Source: Dysgonamonadaceae bacterium (GTDB lineage Bacteria; Bacteroidota; Bacteroidia; Bacteroidales; Azobacteroidaceae). From it: a DNA stretch of 11,006 nt. The position numbers and the translations under genes were made by a program. Below are positions 6,654-11,006 of this stretch, piece after piece. Below the pieces are notes generated by a model. That model saw only the letters and a list, made by a program, of their open reading frames with translations, was not told where the DNA came from and did no database searches. The DNA is taken from contig JAISKG010000044.1 of the NCBI GenBank assembly GCA_031261015.1, positions 1 to 11,006 of the forward strand. The letters run 5' to 3'. Numbering within the stretch: the stretch's first letter is position 1; each line of letters begins with the position of its first letter.

Positions 6654-8279
6654 ATGAAAAGATATTATTATATTTTACTTGTAGGTTTACTTCCGTTTGT
6701 AAGTGCATGTGAGGATTGGATTGTAGCTCCAACGCCGGGTTTAACTACCATTGATGACTTTTTTCAGTCTTCGCCGGGAAATGCTTCTATTCAGGTGATC
6801 AACGGTTGCTATACTCCGATAAAATGGGAGTATTATACCACGTATATCAGCGATTGGTTTATCGGTGACATTATGTCGGACGACGCACTGAAGGGCGGAC
6901 AATCTGTCAGCGATATTTCGGATATTGATAATATGGAAAATTTCAAAATTGATCCCAACAATACTTTTTTGTTAGAGCACTACAAAGCTCCTTGGATCGG
7001 TATTGCCCGTTGTAATATAGCTTTGAAGTATATTCCTTCCTTGAGAAACGATTCCGTCTTGACTCCGGAATTGAAATCGCGTATGATCGGCGAAGCGAAA
7101 TTTTTGCGCGCTCTCTACTATTTCCGCTTGGTGCGCGTGTATGGAGATGTTCCTTATATTGATTTTCCGCTTGAAAAACAATCCGATTGGAAACAACCCT
7201 ATCTTCCCAAAGAAGAAATTTATGAACATATTATTGCCGATCTGGAAGACGCCAACAAAAGCTTGTGGCCGAAAAGCAAATATCCCGCCCAAGAAATGGG
7301 GCGCGCCACCAAAGGAGCCGCGCAAGCTTTCCTCTTGAAAGTCAACTTGTATAAAGCCGATTTGTTTACCAAAGATTATACGGCAGCCAAGGCTTGGGGC
7401 GATTCCGTGATTGCTTCAAACGAATACCGCTTAGTCGATGACTATGCCGATAATTTCAGTCTGGACGGCGAAAACGGCCCCGAATCGGTCTTTGAAATTC
7501 AATATATGTTTGATGGCAACAGCGATTACGATGATGGAAAAGGCGCTCACGGATTCGGTTTTCAACGCGGAACTTTTACAGTCGTCTTGACACGCCCCCG
7601 CACTTCCCAATTCGGCGGCTGGGGATTCAACAAGCCTACGCAGAACTTGTACGACGAATACGAAACCAACGATCCGCGTCGCGACATTACCATTTATAAT
7701 CCTACCGACGCGGCTATCGAAACGCCCGAACAGGAAATTTATCTGGGTTGCCGCTACATGAGCCGCAAATATGCTCTGCTGAATCAAGACGGCTCGATGT
7801 ATCCGCTGGTAACTCCCAAAGGAGAAGAGTTTCCTATTTTTCACCCTACGCGGTATCCGATCAATAATAAAGTGGTGCGCTACGCCGACGTCCTCTTGAT
7901 GTATGCCGAAACTTGCGTGGAAACCGGTGATTTGCAAAAAGCAAAAGACGCGCTGGAACAGGTGCGAAGCCGCGCCCGCCGAGGCGATACGTCTATTCTG
8001 CCTGCTTTCCCGAATTATCGCAACTATAAAGATACGAAAGACGATTTGCGCCTGGCTATTCGTCACGAACGACGGGTAGAACTGGCTATGGAAAGCCATC
8101 GCTGGTACGATATTTGTCGCTGGGGTATTATGAAGGAAGTGATGACAACTTATATGGCAGGCGAAACACAGGCCGTGCGCGACCATGCTGCACCTTTCGA
8201 CATCAGCAATAGTAGCGAATATTTCCCAATTCCTACTAAGGAACTGGATATTAACCCGAAAACGGTTTTGGACGACTAA
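6654..8279 (+). CDS. SusD/RagB-family glycan-binding lipoprotein
   Basis: The 541-residue product forms the lid of the SusC channel on the cell surface and binds the glycan. The signal peptide ends LPFVSAC, with Cys19 lipidated and followed by EDW, an acidic start typical of surface export. Family marks are: TTIDDFFQSSPGNASIQVINGCY near the N-terminus, AKFLRALYYFRLVRVYGDVPY (about 148-168), RYADVLLMYAETC (about 412-424), the SusD-type ending AIRHERRVELAMESHRWYDICRWG, and FPIPTKELDINPK before the C-terminus. It starts 18 bases after susC, which fits co-transcription. No truncation is seen. Sequence alone does not give the glycan. Confidence 0.95.
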   Translation: MKRYYYILLVGLLPFVSACEDWIVAPTPGLTTIDDFFQSSPGNASIQVINGCYTPIKWEYYTTYISDWFIGDIMSDDALKGGQSVSDISDIDNMENFKIDPNNTFLLEHYKAPWIGIARCNIALKYIPSLRNDSVLTPELKSRMIGEAKFLRALYYFRLVRVYGDVPYIDFPLEKQSDWKQPYLPKEEIYEHIIADLEDANKSLWPKSKYPAQEMGRATKGAAQAFLLKVNLYKADLFTKDYTAAKAWGDSVIASNEYRLVDDYADNFSLDGENGPESVFEIQYMFDGNSDYDDGKGAHGFGFQRGTFTVVLTRPRTSQFGGWGFNKPTQNLYDEYETNDPRRDITIYNPTDAAIETPEQEIYLGCRYMSRKYALLNQDGSMYPLVTPKGEEFPIFHPTRYPINNKVVRYADVLLMYAETCVETGDLQKAKDALEQVRSRARRGDTSILPAFPNYRNYKDTKDDLRLAIRHERRVELAMESHRWYDICRWGIMKEVMTTYMAGETQAVRDHAAPFDISNSSEYFPIPTKELDINPKTVLDD

Positions 8280-8343
8280 CGAATAAAATTATAATAACGA
8301 GAATACAGTTTTTTTATTAATTAACAATTAAATTATTTTTATC

Positions 8344-9348
8344 ATGAAAAAGAAATTTTTCAATCTTTTTTTGATCGCGTGTAGTGTGGCAGTGGCTTTA
8401 ACTGCTTGTAAATCGGACAAATCCGGTGATGATGATGACGATGATACAGGGTACACTGTTACCTTGGACAAAAAGTCTTTATCTTTAGATGCAGGTAAAT
8501 CTGCAACATTGGTAGTCACTGTGGAAAATGCTGATGGCGACGATGTAACCGACGACGTAACTGTTAAATGGACGTCGAGCGATACGGATGTAGCTACCGT
8601 TTCCAAAGGAAAAGTAACTGCAAAAGCGAAAGGTACGACTACGATTACAGCTGCTGTAGGAGGCGATAAAGCTACCTGTAAAGTAACGGTAGGAGGTATT
8701 ATACCTGGTGATGACGACGACGATGATGATGATGATGATGATGACACTGGCGATTGGTCTGCTTACGCAAGTTTGCAAGGTACTAACTATTCGTTGTTTT
8801 TCATGGATGAAGCTACGACTCATTATCTGAATGGCAAAGGTACTGTCGTTGGAGATTATCGTCCGAATGATTCAGAATCTTTCTTCTGGATTTGGGAAGG
8901 AAGTTATACCGGTGCAACCAGTTCAGGACCTAATTCCTATGGACAAATTCAAGGTTACATTTATGTAACGGCCAATCAAAATCCTTGGGGAGGCATTGGA
9001 GCCGGTGGTATCGCTCAATTGAGAGATGTGGATTTAACCGATATCGATGCATCTTATACTTTCCATGTGTCTTACAAAAGCAGTGATAACGGACAAAATG
9101 AAATCGGCTTGTATTCTGTAAACGGCGGCGAACCTGCTTGGTGGATTCCTCTGCCTGCTACAAAAGATGGAATATGGCATGAATATGAAGTAAGTATGAA
9201 GGACGTTATCGCTAAAGGCTGGTCGCACTCTCGCCCCTACGTTTATGACGGAAATGAAGATCACGCATTGAACGTAATGGCTCTGAGAACTACCGGAGCT
9301 GGTAAAACTTTGGCTTTGGACGCTGCATTTATTTACAAGAAAAAATAA
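8344..9348 (+). CDS. Big_2-domain surface lipoprotein, probable surface glycan-binding protein
   Basis: The 334-residue protein occupies the SusE/SusF-like place after susD. Its signal peptide ends VALTAC (Cys22), followed by KSDKSGDDDDDD, a strong surface-export signal. Residues about 37-117 form a Big_2 bacterial Ig-like domain (SLSLDAGKSATL ... VKWTSSDTDVATVSKGKVTAKAKGTTTITA). A run of 12 Asp (123-134) then links to a C-terminal domain of about 200 residues rich in Trp and Tyr (FFWIWEGSY, NPWGGIGAGGIAQ, AWWIPLP, IWHEYEV), which looks like a beta-sandwich carbohydrate-binding module. No catalytic motif is recognised. By position and design it should hold a polysaccharide at the surface for the GH16 enzyme and SusCD. 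I do not recognise the C-terminal family, so ligand binding is inference. The gene starts 64 bases after susD in an A/T-rich gap. Confidence 0.8.
   Translation: MKKKFFNLFLIACSVAVALTACKSDKSGDDDDDDTGYTVTLDKKSLSLDAGKSATLVVTVENADGDDVTDDVTVKWTSSDTDVATVSKGKVTAKAKGTTTITAAVGGDKATCKVTVGGIIPGDDDDDDDDDDDDTGDWSAYASLQGTNYSLFFMDEATTHYLNGKGTVVGDYRPNDSESFFWIWEGSYTGATSSGPNSYGQIQGYIYVTANQNPWGGIGAGGIAQLRDVDLTDIDASYTFHVSYKSSDNGQNEIGLYSVNGGEPAWWIPLPATKDGIWHEYEVSMKDVIAKGWSHSRPYVYDGNEDHALNVMALRTTGAGKTLALDAAFIYKKK
8710..8745 (+). repeat. GAT/GAC triplet repeat encoding 12 Asp
   Basis: Twelve consecutive Asp codons, seven of them adjacent GAT, sit between the Big_2 domain and the C-terminal domain of the lipoprotein. 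A shorter six-codon Asp run is at 8428-8445, just after the lipidation site. Changes of 3 bases by slippage would alter linker length without breaking the frame. Confidence 0.9.
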
Positions 9349-9371
9349 ATTCAGTCCTCATTAAACAAACG

Positions 9372-9430
9372 CATACGGATAATCCGGACAAAATGATTAT
9401 CCATCTCTTTTCTCTGAGATTATCCGTATG
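9372..9430 (+). promoter_or_regulatory. Intercistronic inverted repeat with alternative pairing (attenuator or processing element)
   Basis: CATACGGATAATC (9372-9384) and GATTATCCGTATG (9418-9430) are perfect 13-bp complements; CGGA/TCTG (9385-9388 with 9413-9416) can extend the stem past one bulged A. The 33-base loop holds another GATTATCC (9395-9402), which can pair with GGATAATC at 9377-9384 as an 8-bp hairpin with a 10-base loop. The two folds exclude each other. TCATTTTTATC follows the long stem, a weak U-tract. It lies between the abundant-type surface lipoprotein gene and the GH16 gene, so partial termination or 3'-end protection of the upstream message is plausible. Confidence 0.65.
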
Positions 9431-9457
9431 TCATTTTTATCAATTAAATTATATACA

Positions 9458-10546
9458 ATGAAAAAAACAGCTTTCTTTATTTTTTCTTTGCTTACTCTTG
9501 TTGGTCTGACTACGGCTTGTGATGAAGGAACAGATCCCAAACCACCGACTCCGCCGAGTAAAACAATCACGGATATTTCCTTCGATCAGTCAACTGTTAA
9601 TCTGGAAGTAGGTGATAATGAGGAACTTGATTATAATATCACGCCTTCCAACGGCAATAAAACTACAATCGTCTGGTCGTCTTCCAACGAACGCGTGGCC
9701 GAAGTGGACGACGATGGATACGTGACCGCTATTGGTTACGGGAAAGCGGTCATCACAGCTGAAACCAGTAGCGTAATTTCTACGGTGACCATCAAAGTAG
9801 CCGAACCCAAACGTACGTACAAGTTGGTTTGGTCGGACGAGTTTAACGGTTCGTCGGTTGACCGGAACAAATGGACGTATGACGTAGGCGGCAACGGTTG
9901 GGGAAACAAACAGAAAGAATACGATACCGATGGTCTGAATACACGCATCGAAAACGGCTTTTTAGTTATCGAAGCTCGTAAAGAAACGTTTAAATTCAAT
10001 GATTATACTTCCACACGCATGAATACGAAAAACAACGCAAGTTTTCGTTACGGCAAATGGGAAGCGCGCATCAGCGTGCCCTCGGGAAGAGGCACCTGGC
10101 CTGCTTTTTGGCTGATGCCTACCAAAAGTGAATACGGCGGTTGGCCGATGAGCGGTGAAATAGATATTATGGAACATGTAGGTTCCGACCCGCGTATGAT
10201 TTCACACGCCGTACATACAGGGCAATATTCCGGCGGTAATGCTTGGGATTATCAAATTCGTCAAGATAATGTCGAAAATAATTACCATATCTATGCTATC
10301 GAATGGATCGACAATTATCAAAATGGCAATGACGCCATTCTCTTCTATGTCGATGGCAAATTAAGTACGATTAAAGATCAAGGCAACTATGCAACGAGTA
10401 AATCGTCAGACTGGCCTTTCGACAAAAACTTTTATGTCATTTTGAACCTCGCCATCGGTGGCACTTGGGGCGGAACCATCGACGATAGCATCTTCCCCGT
10501 TCAAATGAAAGTGGACTATGTCCGCATTTATCAATTAGTAAAATAA
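9458..10546 (+). CDS. GH16 endo-beta-1,3-glucanase (laminarinase-type) lipoprotein with N-terminal Big_2 domain
   Basis: The 362-residue enzyme should cut internal beta-1,3 (or mixed beta-1,3/1,4) glucan links at the cell surface. The signal peptide ends GLTTAC (Cys21), followed by DEGTD and a Pro-rich linker. A Big_2 domain covers about 36-115, and the GH16 beta-jelly roll covers about 120-360 (LVWSDEFNGSSVDRNKWT, FRYGKWEARI, GTWPAFWLMP). The catalytic motif GEIDIMEHVG gives Glu234 as nucleophile and Glu239 as acid/base, with Asp236 between; the ExDxxE form with an extra residue is the laminarinase-type signature, not the carrageenase or xyloglucan-transferase type. I chose ATG 9458 over the in-frame ATG 9428: it starts directly with a lipoprotein signal (MKKTAFF), whereas the upstream ATG lies in the hairpin arm and would add ten non-signal residues. 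Agarase/porphyranase specificity is not excluded but less likely. Confidence 0.92.
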   Translation: MKKTAFFIFSLLTLVGLTTACDEGTDPKPPTPPSKTITDISFDQSTVNLEVGDNEELDYNITPSNGNKTTIVWSSSNERVAEVDDDGYVTAIGYGKAVITAETSSVISTVTIKVAEPKRTYKLVWSDEFNGSSVDRNKWTYDVGGNGWGNKQKEYDTDGLNTRIENGFLVIEARKETFKFNDYTSTRMNTKNNASFRYGKWEARISVPSGRGTWPAFWLMPTKSEYGGWPMSGEIDIMEHVGSDPRMISHAVHTGQYSGGNAWDYQIRQDNVENNYHIYAIEWIDNYQNGNDAILFYVDGKLSTIKDQGNYATSKSSDWPFDKNFYVILNLAIGGTWGGTIDDSIFPVQMKVDYVRIYQLVK

Positions 10547-10574
10547 TGTTAACTAAATAATAAATACAAACATC

Positions 10575-11006
10575 ATGAAAAGGAAAATCAATTTAATGAA
10601 ACGAATGACAATGCTCTGTTTGGGCATTGTATTCTCAGTGTCGGCCGTTTGGTCGCAAAATTGCCACATTGCCATTGAAAATGGTGGTAGAACTCTTTTT
10701 TACTCCTTTGGATCGACGGGAATAGAAAATGAATATGAATTGAAATTAGAGTCGGAAGATTATTTTAAACTCGTTAATCCGAATTTTAATATGACTCCTC
10801 CTCTTCCTGCTACTGCTTGGGCGGCTCAGGATGCGAACGGTGACGGTTATGCCAAAACATGGGCAGCCACATTCCAATCTGCAGCTACTCCTAATTTAAT
10901 TTCGGCTTATGCTTTTGTTGAATTTGAAACATCGGTATATGTTGAATTTAATTCGGAACTGTTCCTTTCCGGCGATGAAATTGACTGGACTCAGGTTTGT
11001 ACACAA
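10575..11006 (+). CDS. Secreted protein of unknown function, 5' part only
   Basis: An open frame of 144 codons starts at ATG 10575, 28 bases after the GH16 stop, and runs off the right edge. In-frame ATGs at 10596 and 10605 are alternative starts; all leave the same export signal (RMTMLCLGIVFSVSAVWSQ), probably cleaved near residue 28. Cys30 follows SQN and is not in a lipobox, so it is not an evident lipoprotein, unlike the three genes before it. The visible mature part (NCHIAIENGGRTLFYSFGS ..., DANGDGYAKTWAATFQSAA, ... GDEIDWTQVC) is acidic and looks beta-rich. I do not recognise a family. Spacing and strand place it in the PUL transcript; a role in glycan binding or secretion-coupled degradation is only a guess. 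Confidence 0.75.
   Translation, partial: MKRKINLMKRMTMLCLGIVFSVSAVWSQNCHIAIENGGRTLFYSFGSTGIENEYELKLESEDYFKLVNPNFNMTPPLPATAWAAQDANGDGYAKTWAATFQSAATPNLISAYAFVEFETSVYVEFNSELFLSGDEIDWTQVCTQ

Noticed and set aside
7431..8186. 251-codon minus-strand frame inside the susD-like gene
   Set aside because: It lies antisense to a well-supported SusD with no start context or recognisable domain; a shadow frame.
8280..8343. Terminator or separate promoter between susD and the binding-protein gene
   Set aside because: There is a T7 run but no preceding stem, and no TAnnTTTG box; the gap is simply A/T-rich leader.
8328..8747. Minus-strand frame encoding a poly-Ser protein opposite the lipoprotein gene
   Set aside because: The Ser run is just the complement of the GAT/GAC Asp codons; the plus-strand gene has a signal peptide, lipobox and domains.
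9428..9457. Upstream in-frame ATG as start of the GH16 gene
   Set aside because: It lies in the 3' arm of the hairpin and would put SFLSIKLYT before a standard MKK lipoprotein signal peptide; ATG 9458 fits better.

Overview
The window looks like Bacteroidota chromosome, most likely order Bacteroidales. The evidence is a bamD-rpoZ-DUF4293 gene block, a SusC/SusD pair, Bacteroidetes-type promoters (TAnnTTTG -7 boxes), A/T-rich leaders without clear Shine-Dalgarno sequences, and lipoproteins with acidic residues just after the lipid-anchored cysteine. I cannot name a genus.

Left part (1-3246). Bases 1-207 hold the 3' end of a plus-strand frame resembling the TOPRIM part of OLD-family ATP-dependent endonucleases. 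It collides with a minus-strand FecCD/BtuC-type permease gene that loses its family sequence about halfway. Both genes appear cut at one junction near 160-207, from a real rearrangement or an assembly join. Further right, on the minus strand, are a DUF4293 membrane protein, RNA polymerase omega (rpoZ) and the lipoprotein BamD. The spacings are tight and one promoter is visible upstream of bamD, so this looks like an operon bamD-rpoZ-DUF4293-permease. A serine O-acetyltransferase gene (CysE/EpsC) follows with its own promoter.

Middle (3247-3500). A 254-bp divergent control region separates cysE from the susC-like gene. It carries a two-copy 32-33 bp tandem repeat just upstream of the susC promoter. 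Inside it, four GTAGT cores are spaced 11, 22 and 10 bp apart, so all lie on about the same face of the helix. This is a good candidate operator for the polysaccharide utilisation locus (PUL).

Right part (3501-11006). A PUL runs on the plus strand: a SusC-type TonB-dependent transporter, a SusD-type glycan-binding lipoprotein, a surface lipoprotein with a Big_2 domain, a poly-Asp linker and a tryptophan-rich C-terminal domain (probably a surface glycan-binding protein), a Big_2-GH16 lipoprotein with an intact EIDIME motif (endo-beta-1,3-glucanase/laminarinase type), and the start of an unrecognised secreted protein cut by the window edge. The implied pathway is surface capture of a beta-1,3-containing glucan, cutting by the GH16 enzyme, and SusCD import of the oligosaccharides. 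No regulator or exo-acting glucosidase is visible; they may lie to the right. Between the binding-protein gene and the GH16 gene is a perfect 13-bp inverted repeat with a third copy of its core in the loop, which could fold in two exclusive ways.
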